Assembly (NCBI RefSeq): GCF_028682475.1
Contig: NZ_JANHLE010000044.1
Span: 1 to 34,256 of the forward strand
DNA: 34,256 bases
Source of the DNA: Pseudomonas putida
GTDB lineage: Bacteria > Pseudomonadota > Gammaproteobacteria > Pseudomonadales > Pseudomonadaceae
Direction: 5' to 3'
The notes under the pieces are model-generated. The model made no database searches and was not told where the DNA came from. It saw only the letters and a program-made list of their open reading frames with translations. Position 1 is the first letter of the stretch. Each line of letters starts with the position of its first letter. Below, piece after piece: positions 1 to 8,157 of the stretch. The translations under genes were made by a program, and so were the position numbers.

Positions 1-1277
1 TTCAGCAAGGCACCGGGCAGGTGGCCGAGCATCCGGTCATCAGCCAGTTCTCCCGGCGCGTCAACACCCGGACCAGTACCGTCACCCGGCGCGATTACGA
101 CCTGAAACGTCCCAGCCGGTTGGTGGAAAACCGCTACACCGCCGAGTTCAAACCGGCGCTTGAGGATTACCACTACCCCACGCCGATCGACACCGAAGAC
201 CGCGGCAAACAACTGGCCCGCCGCGCCCTGGAACGGCATCGAATCGACTACCAGCTGGCCGAAGGCAAAAGCGATCAGCCGAGCCTGCGTAGCGGTCATT
301 TCTTCGACCTGTGCGAACACCCGCGTAAAGCCTGCAACGACTTGTGGCTGTTGCTCAGCGTGAGCCACGAAGGCAAGCAGCCGCAGGTGCTGGAGGAGTC
401 GGCCAGCAGCGAAAAACCGCCCAAAGACGGCTTCAACCAAGGCTACCGCAACCGCTTCAGTGCCATCCCCTGGGACGTGTTCTATCGACCACCGCTGGTC
501 ACCCGAAAATCGGTGCTGGTCAGCCAGACCGCTCGGGTCACCGGGCCTGAGGGCGAAGAAATCTTCTGCGATGAGCATGGCCGGGTGAAAGTCGAGTTCC
601 ATTGGGATCGCGCCGCGCTGAACAGCGACAAGAGCAGTTGCTGGCTGCGGGTTTCATCCAGCTGGGCCGGGGAGGGCTTTGGCGCGGTGACCATTCCGCG
701 CATCGGCATGGAAGTGGTGGTGACCTACCTGGAGGGCAATCCTGACCGGCCGTTGATTACCGGCTGTGTGCCCAACACGCGCACGGCGGTGCCGTATCCC
801 TTGCCCGCGAACAAAACCAAGACCGTGTTGCGCAGCCGCAGTTCGCCCGCCGGTGGCGGTTACAACGAACTGTCGATTGAAGACCGGGCCGGGCAGGAAA
901 AAATCTACCTGCGTGCCCAGCGCAACCTGGAGCAGAAGATCGAGAACGACAGCCAGCTGGAGGTCGGTCACGAACGCCGGGAAACCATCAAGGGCAACAG
1001 CATTGCGGTGCTGGAGGCTGAAGACCAGCGCACCGTGACTGCGGATCGCAAGGTCGAACTCAAAGCCAACGACCACCTGCAGGTCGCCAGCAGCAGCCAT
1101 ACCCGGGTCGGGCAAGCACTGGTGGTTGAAGCGGGTCAGCAAGTGCACCTCAAAGCAGGCGCCCATGTGATCCTCGATGCCGGCGCCAGCATCACCTTGA
1201 AAGGCGGCGGCCAGCACATTGTGGTCGGGCCTGGCGGCATCTTCAGCAGTAGCGAGATTCAAATCGGCGGCGCACCC
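1..1277 (+). repeat. Left copy of long direct repeat (vgrG body)
   Basis: Bases 1-1277 align without indels to 31765-33041, at a constant offset of 31764, with only scattered substitutions. The similarity stops abruptly after the codons for IQIGGAP, where the two vgrG tails diverge. The repeat must continue to the left of the window. The two copies are in direct orientation and bracket the whole T6SS operon and the lipoprotein array. Confidence 0.9.
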
Positions 1278-1469
1278 GCTGCGGGAACCGCTGCTTCCCC
1301 CGTGCTGCCTGGAATGCTTGAAGGGCTGTCGACCCCCGCTGCATTAGCGCTTCCCAGCCTGGCGTCCTATCAACAGCAATCGCTGGCCGGTGCGCTCTTG
1401 CCGCTTCCGGGTTGCCAGCTCGATGCATCAGGTCAATGTCCCGTCCATCAACCAGGTGAAACGCCATGA
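1..1469 (+). CDS. vgrG: VgrG spike protein, 5' end cut off by window (T6SS TssI)
   Basis: This is the C-terminal part of a VgrG trimeric spike protein, which caps the Hcp tube and carries effectors. The frame is open from base 3 to a stop at 1467-1469. The GTG at 21 is not the true start, because the codons before it match the full-length vgrG at 31182-33236. By that alignment about 195 N-terminal residues lie outside the window. Visible parts are the end of the gp27-like region, the gp5-type OB fold (GRVKVEFHWD, then IPRIGMEVVVTYLEGNPD), and a long repetitive beta-helix spike (RAGQEKIYLRAQR, then HIVVGPGGIF). Up to base 1277 it differs from the other VgrG at about 20 of some 410 residues. 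The last 64 or so residues (Pro/Leu/Ala-rich, ending in a Cys-containing GCQLDASGQCPVH) are unique and probably recruit the adaptor encoded next. Confidence 0.96.
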   Translation, partial: QQGTGQVAEHPVISQFSRRVNTRTSTVTRRDYDLKRPSRLVENRYTAEFKPALEDYHYPTPIDTEDRGKQLARRALERHRIDYQLAEGKSDQPSLRSGHFFDLCEHPRKACNDLWLLLSVSHEGKQPQVLEESASSEKPPKDGFNQGYRNRFSAIPWDVFYRPPLVTRKSVLVSQTARVTGPEGEEIFCDEHGRVKVEFHWDRAALNSDKSSCWLRVSSSWAGEGFGAVTIPRIGMEVVVTYLEGNPDRPLITGCVPNTRTAVPYPLPANKTKTVLRSRSSPAGGGYNELSIEDRAGQEKIYLRAQRNLEQKIENDSQLEVGHERRETIKGNSIAVLEAEDQRTVTADRKVELKANDHLQVASSSHTRVGQALVVEAGQQVHLKAGAHVILDAGASITLKGGGQHIVVGPGGIFSSSEIQIGGAPAAGTAASPVLPGMLEGLSTPAALALPSLASYQQQSLAGALLPLPGCQLDASGQCPVHQPGETP

Positions 1470-2299
1470 TTCACTCCGTCGCGTCACCCTTTCAGGCGCC
1501 CGCAGCGTCAGGAACCTTGTGTGTGATTGTGGATGCCGGTGTTGATCCGGACTTGCAGGCTCATCTTGAGCAGGCCATGAGCGACGGCACTCAACGTTGC
1601 GTCCCGCTATTCGACAACACGCCCTATACCGCCTTGCAGATCGCAGGGCCATTCGCCTTGCTGGGTCCGCTGACCGGTACGTTGCTGGCGTATGCCCGTA
1701 CGTTGCTTGAGCAGGCCGATGCCGGGTGTGTGGCCTACCTCAAGAATGAACAGGCCTTCGACCAGGCCGTTGAACATTGGCGCAGCCTGCTCACGGTCAG
1801 CACCGATGAATCACCCGCCCGGATGATGCGCTTTTTTGAACCGCGCTGGCTGGAGCCGTTGCTGAGCAGCCTCGATGAAACCGAGCTGTTGCGGTTCATG
1901 GGGCCGGCTACCGACATTGCCTGGCGCAACGAACTGGGCTGGCGTCATCAGGCGCATCCACACCCGGAATTTGAACCTGACGTTCAAGCCCCAGGTTGGT
2001 TGCACCTGGGGCACGAGCGCCAGGCCCTGATGGATCAGCAGCGCTTGAAGGTACTGGCCGGGCGTTTTGCTCAGGATTATCAGGCGGTATTGCCCATGCC
2101 CGAGCCGGTGGCTTTTGTGTACCGGCAGCTCCGGGCAGCCCAGCAAGCAGGGTACCTGCAACCGGCCGAGCAGGAGCGCTGGTTGCGCCTGTCGCTGAGC
2201 AAGGGCGATGGCTTCTGGGGTCAATCTGCGCACACCGAACTATTGGCTCGTGAAGATTTGGGTCTTGGCGACAAGCTGATTGAGCTTGAGCGCCTCTAA
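1466..2299 (+). CDS. DUF4123 T6SS effector chaperone/adaptor (Tap/TEC family)
   Basis: This 277-residue protein belongs to the DUF4123 family. Members bind a cognate effector and load it onto the C-terminal tail of a specific VgrG. Family signs are an IAGPFALL segment near residue 60 and a MRFFEPRWLEPLL segment near residue 120, which corresponds to the usual RF-D-R-L motif. The ATG overlaps the vgrG stop in an ATGA junction, implying translational coupling. The LysM-headed effector gene follows after 19 bases. The order vgrG, adaptor, effector indicates that this protein pairs the left VgrG tail with that effector. It shares only family motifs with the second DUF4123 protein at 33233, as expected for different cargo. 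The family call is firm; the cargo assignment is inferred from position. Confidence 0.9.
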   Translation: MIHSVASPFQAPAASGTLCVIVDAGVDPDLQAHLEQAMSDGTQRCVPLFDNTPYTALQIAGPFALLGPLTGTLLAYARTLLEQADAGCVAYLKNEQAFDQAVEHWRSLLTVSTDESPARMMRFFEPRWLEPLLSSLDETELLRFMGPATDIAWRNELGWRHQAHPHPEFEPDVQAPGWLHLGHERQALMDQQRLKVLAGRFAQDYQAVLPMPEPVAFVYRQLRAAQQAGYLQPAEQERWLRLSLSKGDGFWGQSAHTELLAREDLGLGDKLIELERL

Positions 2300-2318
2300 G
2301 TCACAAGGACGATGATCA

Positions 2319-4829
2319 ATGAGCAGCACTTACACCGTTAAATATGGCGATACCCTGGGGCAGATTGCCCGCCAACATGGCGCGAAAGTAGCTGAGATCC
2401 AGGCGCTTAACCCGATCATCAGCCACCCCGACCACATCAAGCCCGGCTGGGAGCTGAAACTTCCCGGTTCGGCGCCAAAGCCCGAACTGCCGCCACCGAT
2501 GCATGCGCATAACACCAGTTCGACCACGGTCAAAGGCCAAGCCGAATGTGACGAGGAACTGGTTGACGTCGCGCACATTACTGGCGAGCCGCATTTCTAT
2601 GTATTGACCGACAAGCAGTCCAAGGCGCTGAAGCAGGAAATCAACGCGGTGCAGAAGCTGATGGATGAACTGCATCAGAATCTGGCCAAAGCCTTGCCCG
2701 CGCTGCAGTGCAAGAAGCTTCAGGACTCCAAGGCCAGTTGCGCCTGTGCGGGCTGCGTCAAAGAGGCCTGGGCGGAGAAGGCCGAAGGAGCCGGGTTGCT
2801 GATGCGCGAGAGCAAACCGCAGCCCGCCACAACTGTGCCCCTCACCACTGCCAAAGACCTGCAGAGCAGACTGGCGACTTTGCAGGAAGCGCGTGACTGG
2901 TATCAGGACTACAAACCCGGTGTGTTTAGCACCACGCAATTCGAGTCCAACTGGAAGTCCTTGCAGAACAAGAAGGTCCTGGAACTGGATCGGGAAATCG
3001 GCAAACTCCGTGCCGAACTGGCGCAAGTGAAAGAAGCCGAGCCGGAAGACAGTGCAACGAATGCCAAGAGCGCCGTCCCTGACCTTAAATATGGTCAGGG
3101 GGTCAGCTCTGCACGCAAGAAGGGCAAACAAACCAAGACCGGCATTAACGTGGTGGAAATCATCCTGTTCAGCGACCCCACCCGGCGCCACTACATCTCG
3201 ATCCCGTACCGCGAAACCACCTCTTGGAAGGTTCGCGTCTCGACGCGGATCATGGCCGGCAAACCGTTCAGCAAACAACTGGCAAGCGACCTGATCAAGG
3301 ACATCAAGGCGAGGGTCGGTGCCGGGCGCAAGGCCGGCCCTTTGGGCAGCCTTGAATTCAAGCTCATCAGTTGGAACAGCAAAAAGGACAACCTGCTCAA
3401 CGCCTTGTATCAGGAAGCAACGTGGACCTCCAACCAGAGCGACGCCGCCCCCTATGCCGTATCGGCAGAGGCTCAGGCGCTGCGTTTCGCCGCCAGCACC
3501 AGTGCCGGAGTGAATAGCTGGAATCCCCAGGAAGGCAGCATCGATGTAGGGGGCAAAGCCAGTGCGGCAATTTCAATGGCGGAGGCTTCGGTTTCACTGA
3601 ATGCGTACTTCCCTGACCAGGGCGGGCATGTTGCGAACATGTCCTATCGCAATGCCTTGGGTAAGGAGGTGCTGCATCCCATGGGGGTGTTTCGCCTGAG
3701 CGGCAAGTTGGAGTTGTCATGCTTTGCGGGTGCCAAGATGCAGGGTGAGGCCGGAGTTAAAACGCAGTACAAGCCTGACGAAACCCCGGCAGGTGCTACT
3801 GCTTTGTTAGGTACTCCGTCTATCGGGGTCGGCCCCAATGGCAACATTGGGGCCAAATGCGATCTGTTTGCCGGGGCGCAAGTAGGCGGCGTGCTAAGCG
3901 GTTCCTTTGAGTGGGTGGCGCCGGACAAGCAAGGGACGGGAGAGGCAGTCGTCGGCCAGGCCAATGCCAGCAGCAATTGGGTCGCGTTGGCGAAAATCAG
4001 CGCGGAAGGGAATGCGGCTTTGGGGATAGGAGGGGACGGTGAGTTTGGTCTAAGTATTACCAATAACCGGTTGGCATTTAATTGCAGAGGATCGCTTGTG
4101 TTAGGTCCGGGGGCTGGGGGCGGATTTGGTACGGTGGTGGATATCGAGGAGGTCGGGAAGCTGACATTGCTGCTTTGCAATGCGTTGGCGGATATGGACT
4201 ATAGGTATCTATTGGGGGTGACTGAGGATGCTTTCCAGTATATGGCCTCGGGGTTGTATCAAGTGGCGACTTCTCCAACTGCGACGATCAGCAAGGCGTT
4301 TGAAGACGGTTTTAACGATATGGCTTTATGGTGGAAAGAGAGGCAGGCCACCAAGATTGAGGCTGAGGCACTGGCTGACTACTTGATTGCACATAAGGAA
4401 GATAAAATCATGAGAGTTGGTGAGCAGGAAGTACCTCTCCGTGTATTGCCACCGGAAACCATTGGTCCAATGGTTTACCTGCTAACAGAGGGTGTGGCCG
4501 CGGGAAGGATTGGCATGTTCAACGAAAAACAGGAGCGGGCTCTGGTCATTCTTCTTTCCGAAGTACGTCGCTGGCGGCAATTCATGGAGGTGTTAGAGCA
4601 TTGTTCGCTCGGCGGAAAAAAGGTCAATGCCATGGGTAGTTTGGAGCGAATCAACGCCTTGCTCGATGGGTATGAACAAAATCAGTTCAATCGTTTTATT
4701 GACAGTCTCGCGATTAATCAGTCACCCAGCAACTCAGATCGAGCACCTTGGAATCCTAGCAATGCTTGGCGTAAAGAGAAGGTGCTCCTAGCCGCACAGC
4801 GCAGTGGTAAGTTTGATGGATTGGCCTAA
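2319..4829 (+). CDS. Candidate T6SS effector with N-terminal LysM domain; unknown C-terminal activity
   Basis: This 836-residue protein starts at an ATG preceded by AAGGA nine bases upstream. Residues 4-48 form a LysM domain (YTVKYGDTLGQIA, then a KPGWELKLP ending), a fold that generally binds peptidoglycan. Next come a proline-rich linker, a probable coiled coil (about 95-130), a Cys cluster (C131, C141, C143, C146) and a second helical charged segment (about 175-250). Residues 410-620 are Gly/Ala/Ser-rich (FAGAQVGGVLSGSFEW, LGPGAGGGFGTVVDIEE), resembling the core seen in many VgrG-linked effectors. The last 200 or so residues match nothing I recognise, and I see no PAAR, Rhs, lipase or amidase motif. 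Its place behind vgrG and a DUF4123 adaptor makes it that pair's cargo. Codon use becomes poorer in GC from about base 4000, suggesting a differently derived 3' module. Effector status is likely; the activity is unknown. Confidence 0.8.
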   Translation: MSSTYTVKYGDTLGQIARQHGAKVAEIQALNPIISHPDHIKPGWELKLPGSAPKPELPPPMHAHNTSSTTVKGQAECDEELVDVAHITGEPHFYVLTDKQSKALKQEINAVQKLMDELHQNLAKALPALQCKKLQDSKASCACAGCVKEAWAEKAEGAGLLMRESKPQPATTVPLTTAKDLQSRLATLQEARDWYQDYKPGVFSTTQFESNWKSLQNKKVLELDREIGKLRAELAQVKEAEPEDSATNAKSAVPDLKYGQGVSSARKKGKQTKTGINVVEIILFSDPTRRHYISIPYRETTSWKVRVSTRIMAGKPFSKQLASDLIKDIKARVGAGRKAGPLGSLEFKLISWNSKKDNLLNALYQEATWTSNQSDAAPYAVSAEAQALRFAASTSAGVNSWNPQEGSIDVGGKASAAISMAEASVSLNAYFPDQGGHVANMSYRNALGKEVLHPMGVFRLSGKLELSCFAGAKMQGEAGVKTQYKPDETPAGATALLGTPSIGVGPNGNIGAKCDLFAGAQVGGVLSGSFEWVAPDKQGTGEAVVGQANASSNWVALAKISAEGNAALGIGGDGEFGLSITNNRLAFNCRGSLVLGPGAGGGFGTVVDIEEVGKLTLLLCNALADMDYRYLLGVTEDAFQYMASGLYQVATSPTATISKAFEDGFNDMALWWKERQATKIEAEALADYLIAHKEDKIMRVGEQEVPLRVLPPETIGPMVYLLTEGVAAGRIGMFNEKQERALVILLSEVRRWRQFMEVLEHCSLGGKKVNAMGSLERINALLDGYEQNQFNRFIDSLAINQSPSNSDRAPWNPSNAWRKEKVLLAAQRSGKFDGLA

Positions 4830-4843
4830 TGTTTGAAAAATAA

Positions 4844-4865
4844 TAAGGGCGCGATTTCGTCCTTA
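4844..4865. terminator. Bidirectional rho-independent terminator between convergent units
   Basis: Bases 4844-4851 pair with 4858-4865 in an 8-bp stem with one G-T pair and a six-base loop. Read on the minus strand, the stem is followed by TTATTTTTC, a good U-tract for ending the lipoprotein array. On the plus strand it is followed by the weaker AATATCTTT and can end the effector transcript. It lies in the 47-bp gap between the two convergent stop codons. Confidence 0.75.
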
Positions 4866-4876
4866 ATATCTTTGGC

Positions 4877-5878
4877 CTATAGAGGCTGATCGGATTGAAT
4901 CGCGCAGCGGAAGCTAAAGCCTGGGACATGCCGCTTTCTTACAGGTTCTTCTCCCCAGCGCCGCACCGTACTAGCACTAAGTAACGGGCCTTCGCCGTAC
5001 CCTGATCCTCTGAGGGTACGTAGTTTGCCTGTCTTAGGGCCGGTAGGGTTTTCAAGTGGTGAACGGCGGTAATAGTCTTTGTCGTACCAATCATTGACCC
5101 AGTCAGTGGCATTTCCAGAAAGGTTGTAAATTCCTAGTGGGTTAGGCACAAAGCTATCAACGGCAAAGGTGAGGCGATCACCTTTGCCGGATGCAGGAAA
5201 ATTACGCCCATAGTTCAGACTCCCATTATCAGTAGAAAAAAACACATGCTGGCCACGATTCCGGGCGGCAAATTCCCACTGGGCCTCTGTAGGCAGATCC
5301 ACTGGAAAACCACTCAGTCTTCCTAACCAACCGCAATACTCCTTGGCCTCTTGCCAACTTTTGGTCGGTGCAGGAAGGGTGGGCGAATAAATAATTTCCT
5401 TCAAATCTTCTCGCTTACGATTTTCTGCATCAAACAATGGTTTGCCCTGAGCGACAAAAAACAAATCGAAATCCCCCAGGGTTGTCTGGTATTTCGATAA
5501 AGAGTAACTGCTCAGCTTAACCGGATGAACGAAGTCATCATCACCGTGCATGCTGATACGTCCCATCCGCTCCGGGTCCACACCGCATGGCCAGTCGCAC
5601 ATATTTGTAGGATCATCATCATACGGCCAACCAAAATCCCCCATCTGAAACTCGCCACCTTCGACAAACACCATATTGTCCAGCGACCGCACGACGGTAT
5701 TCAACAGCTTGCCGCGAATCTCGGTGGAAAGCTTTGGATATTTCTGATCAATAGTAGCAGCGATCTGGGCGACTTTTTCGGGAGGAAGTTTCTGGCTTTC
5801 AGGCAGGGGAAGCGATTGCGCCTGGCAGCCTGTCAGCAGTAATAGTGTGCAAAGAGGTAGCAGTGTATGCCTGTACAT
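4877..5878 (-). CDS. SUMF1/FGE-fold lipoprotein, array copy 1 (candidate immunity protein)
   Basis: This is a 333-residue exported lipoprotein. The chosen ATG (5876-5878) has AAGGA seven bases upstream and opens directly into a signal peptide with lipobox LLTGC (lipid-bearing Cys18). An in-frame ATG at 5917 would put 13 polar residues ahead of that signal. Gln follows the Cys, so outer-membrane sorting is expected. A helical linker is followed by a SUMF1 / formylglycine-generating-enzyme-like domain at about 69-325: VEGGEFQMG, EAKEYCGWLG, LPTEAQWEFAARN (195-207), NLSGNATDWVNDWY, and terminal FSFRC. The cysteines that make true FGE catalytic are missing after RGSGY (290-294), so a non-enzymatic binding fold is likely. 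It is the last gene of the array and ends 47 bp from the effector's stop. It most resembles copy 5 (both have SLSKYQTTLGDFDLFF, FFSTDNGSL and TFAVDSFVPNP). The immunity role is inferred. Confidence 0.85.
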   Translation of the reverse strand: MYRHTLLPLCTLLLLTGCQAQSLPLPESQKLPPEKVAQIAATIDQKYPKLSTEIRGKLLNTVVRSLDNMVFVEGGEFQMGDFGWPYDDDPTNMCDWPCGVDPERMGRISMHGDDDFVHPVKLSSYSLSKYQTTLGDFDLFFVAQGKPLFDAENRKREDLKEIIYSPTLPAPTKSWQEAKEYCGWLGRLSGFPVDLPTEAQWEFAARNRGQHVFFSTDNGSLNYGRNFPASGKGDRLTFAVDSFVPNPLGIYNLSGNATDWVNDWYDKDYYRRSPLENPTGPKTGKLRTLRGSGYGEGPLLSASTVRRWGEEPVRKRHVPGFSFRCAIQSDQPL

Positions 5879-5987
5879 AGGTAAATCCTTATGTCTAATG
5901 AGCGAGTCGAAAGCCATGTATGACGTGCAGTCATTAGGGGCGGCTTAGCTTAAAGTTATTGGTGCTAATAACAGTAAGTATGGTCAA
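5879..5987 (-). repeat. Duplicated upstream block, copy next to array gene 1
   Basis: About 109 bases upstream of array gene 1 match 8032-8141 upstream of array gene 3 closely. Shared stretches include CTAATGAGCGAGTCG and GGCTTAGCTTAAAG (one difference), then ATTGGTGCT. The block carries the AAGGA ribosome site. A possible -35-like TTGACC lies at its distal edge on the minus strand, but I see no convincing -10 partner. It is best read as the scar of a tandem duplication, with an internal promoter possible but unproven. Confidence 0.6.
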
Positions 5988-6007
5988 GAGTTTCTTTGGT
6001 GTTTAAA

Positions 6008-6997
6008 TCAGAACGGTATTGCTGATTGAATAGAACAGCGAAAACTGACGCCGGCATAATGGCCGCCTTGTGTCGGATCAACGCCCCAGCGGCGCACCGT
6101 GCTGGCGCTTAGAGTCGGGCCCTCTAGCATATTTGCACCTCGCCATACTCGTTGGGTTCCCGTGTCTGGTCCTTGAGGATTTTCGACAGGCGAATATCGA
6201 TAATAATCTTTATCATACCAGTCATTAATCCAGTCCGTTGCGTTGCCGGAAAGATTGTAGATCCCCAGTGGGTTAGGGACAAATTTATCTACTGGAAATG
6301 TGTCCATTTCATCGGGCTGTGGAAAGTTTCTCCCGTAATTCAAATTGCCATTATCTGTAGGGAAGATCACATACTGTCCGCGATTACGGGCAGCGAACTC
6401 CCACTGCGCTTCCGTCGGTAGATCAACGGGGTAACCACTCAACTGACTTAGCCAACCGCAGTATTCCTCCGCCTCTTGCCAGCTTCTGGCGGGGGCCGGA
6501 AGATTGGGGCTGTGTAGAGATTTTAAATCTTCACGTTCACGGCGTTCGGAATTAAAAACAGGTTTTCCCTGAGCAATGAAAAATAAATCGAAGTCACCTA
6601 TTGTTGTCTGAAATTTCGACAAGTAGTAGCTGCTCAGCCTAACGGGATGAACGAAGTCATCATCTCCGAAAATTGTGATGTGCCCCATCCGCTCCGGCTC
6701 TACCCCGCAAGGCCAGTCACATAAATTTTCGGGATCATCATCATACGGCCAACCAAAATCCCCCATCTGGAACTCACCACCTTCGACAAACACCATATTG
6801 TCCAGCGACTGCACAACGGTATTCAGCAGCTTGCTGCGGATCTCGGTGGGAAGCTTTGGATATTTCTGATCGATAGTAGCAGCGATCTGGGCGACTTTGT
6901 CGGGCGACAGTTTTTGGCTTTCAGGTAGGGGAAGTAATTGCGCCTGGCAGCCTGTTAGTAATAGTGTACAAAGAGGCAACAGTGTCTGCCTAAACAT
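6008..6997 (-). CDS. SUMF1/FGE-fold lipoprotein, array copy 2 (candidate immunity protein)
   Basis: This 329-residue paralogue has a signal peptide starting MFRQTLLPLC and lipobox LLTGC (Cys17), followed by Gln. The start at 6997 matches copies 1 and 3. Its ribosome site has decayed from AAGGA to TGGA, so translation may be weaker or coupled to the gene 41 bp upstream. The domain carries the same landmarks: VEGGEFQMG, EAEEYCGWLS, LPTEAQWEFAARN, NLSGNATDWINDWY and VSFRC. Catalytic FGE cysteines are absent. In the variable centre (YLSKFQTTIGDFDLFF, NSERREREDLKSL) and the C-terminus (GGHYAGVSFRC) it groups with copies 3 and 4. The long intergenic block seen before copies 1 and 3 is cut here to about 28 recognisable bases. 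Confidence 0.85.
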   Translation of the reverse strand: MFRQTLLPLCTLLLTGCQAQLLPLPESQKLSPDKVAQIAATIDQKYPKLPTEIRSKLLNTVVQSLDNMVFVEGGEFQMGDFGWPYDDDPENLCDWPCGVEPERMGHITIFGDDDFVHPVRLSSYYLSKFQTTIGDFDLFFIAQGKPVFNSERREREDLKSLHSPNLPAPARSWQEAEEYCGWLSQLSGYPVDLPTEAQWEFAARNRGQYVIFPTDNGNLNYGRNFPQPDEMDTFPVDKFVPNPLGIYNLSGNATDWINDWYDKDYYRYSPVENPQGPDTGTQRVWRGANMLEGPTLSASTVRRWGVDPTQGGHYAGVSFRCSIQSAIPF

Positions 6998-7038
6998 AGG
7001 TAAATCCATACGCCTAAGAGTGTCCATGTTATTTCAAA

Positions 7039-8031
7039 TCAGAACGGTGTTGTTGACTGAACTGCGCAGCGAAAACTGACTGTAGGGTAGTAATTTTTTT
7101 GTACCGGCTCAACACCCCAGCGGCGAACGGTACTGGCAGTCGCAACTGTATCTTCCAGCACACTCGTGCCTCGTCTAATTCGTTGGGTGCCTGTGTCTGG
7201 TCCTTGCGGATTTTCGACGGGTGAATACCGGTAATAATCTTTGTCGTACCAGTCATTGACCCAGTCTGTCGCGTTGCCCGAAAGGTTGTAGATGCCCAGC
7301 GGATTAGGGACAAATTTATCGACTGGAAATGTTCTCAGCTCACCTGGCTCTGGGAAGTTTCGTCCGTAGTTCAGGCTACCATTATCTGTAGGGAACACTA
7401 CATGCTGGCCGCGGTTTCGAGCAGCGTATTCCCATTGCGCTTCCGTCGGTAGATCAACCGGATAACCACTCACCTGACCCAGCCAGTAACAGTAATTCTT
7501 AGCCTCTTGCCAGCTTTTAGTAGCTGCAGGAAGGTTCGGTTGATAACGATAGTTTAAATCTTTTCGCTTCCTATGTTCTGTGTCATATAGCGGTTTGTCG
7601 TGAGCTGTAAAAAACAAATCGAAGTCTCCCAGGCTAACTTGGAATTTCGATAAATAGTAGCTGCTCAACTTGACGGAGTGAACGAAGTCGTCATCTCCGA
7701 ACATAGTGATATGCCCCATGCGCTCCGGCTCTACCCCGCAAGGCCATTCACATAAATTTTCGGGATCATCATCATACGGCCAACCAAAATCTCCCATCTG
7801 AAACTCGCCACCTTCGACAAACACCATGTTGTCCAGTGATTGCACCACAGCATTCAACAGCTTGCCGCGGATTTCAGTGGAAAGCTTTGGATATTTCTGA
7901 TCGATGGTAGCAGCGATCTGGGCGACTTTTTCGGGCGGCAGTTTCTGGCTTTCTGGCAGGGGAAGCGATTGCGCCTGGCAGCCTGTCAGCAGTAATAGTG
8001 TGCAAAGAGGCAACAGTGTCTGCCTAAACAT
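7039..8031 (-). CDS. SUMF1/FGE-fold lipoprotein, array copy 3 (candidate immunity protein)
   Basis: This is a 330-residue lipoprotein paralogue. The ATG at 8031 has AAGGA upstream, and the lipobox is LLTGC (Cys18). An upstream in-frame ATG at 8070 is rejected for the same reason as in copy 1. The SUMF1-like landmarks are intact, including GGEFQMG, AKNYCYWLG, LPTEAQWEYAARN, NLSGNATDWVNDWY and a terminal VSFRC. The region between the two halves of the fold is its own (FTAHDKPLYDTEHRKRKDLN), as is the tail (VQKNYYPTVSFRC). This is the pattern expected if a common scaffold presents variable surfaces. It lacks the catalytic cysteine pair of real FGE. It lies 41 bp upstream of copy 2 and 126 bp downstream of copy 4. 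Confidence 0.85.
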   Translation of the reverse strand: MFRQTLLPLCTLLLLTGCQAQSLPLPESQKLPPEKVAQIAATIDQKYPKLSTEIRGKLLNAVVQSLDNMVFVEGGEFQMGDFGWPYDDDPENLCEWPCGVEPERMGHITMFGDDDFVHSVKLSSYYLSKFQVSLGDFDLFFTAHDKPLYDTEHRKRKDLNYRYQPNLPAATKSWQEAKNYCYWLGQVSGYPVDLPTEAQWEYAARNRGQHVVFPTDNGSLNYGRNFPEPGELRTFPVDKFVPNPLGIYNLSGNATDWVNDWYDKDYYRYSPVENPQGPDTGTQRIRRGTSVLEDTVATASTVRRWGVEPVQKNYYPTVSFRCAVQSTTPF

Positions 8032-8141
8032 AGGTGAGTCCTTATGCCTAATGAGCGAGTCGCAAACCATGTGTAACGTACAATCTTTAGGGGTAGCTTA
8101 GCTTAAAGCTATTGGTGCTCTTAATAATGAATGTGGTCAGT
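8032..8141 (-). repeat. Duplicated upstream block, copy next to array gene 3
   Basis: This partner of 5879-5987 lies in the same place relative to the next gene. Differences are scattered point changes and a short indel near GGTGCTC. Together with the matching gene ends (TCAGAACGGT just inside the stops of copies 2, 3 and 4) it shows that the array grew by tandem duplication of a gene plus its upstream spacer. Confidence 0.6.
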
Positions 8142-8157
8142 ATCCTTGTTTTTTCAA

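Noticed and set aside
2316..3278. A 320-codon antisense frame opposite the effector's N-terminal half
   Set aside because: No domain or start signal; the sense strand has the clear LysM domain and operon context.
5879..5917. Longer N-termini for array copies 1 and 3 (ATG at 5917 and 8070)
   Set aside because: These add 13 polar residues ahead of the signal peptide, while the internal ATGs have AAGGA at good spacing.
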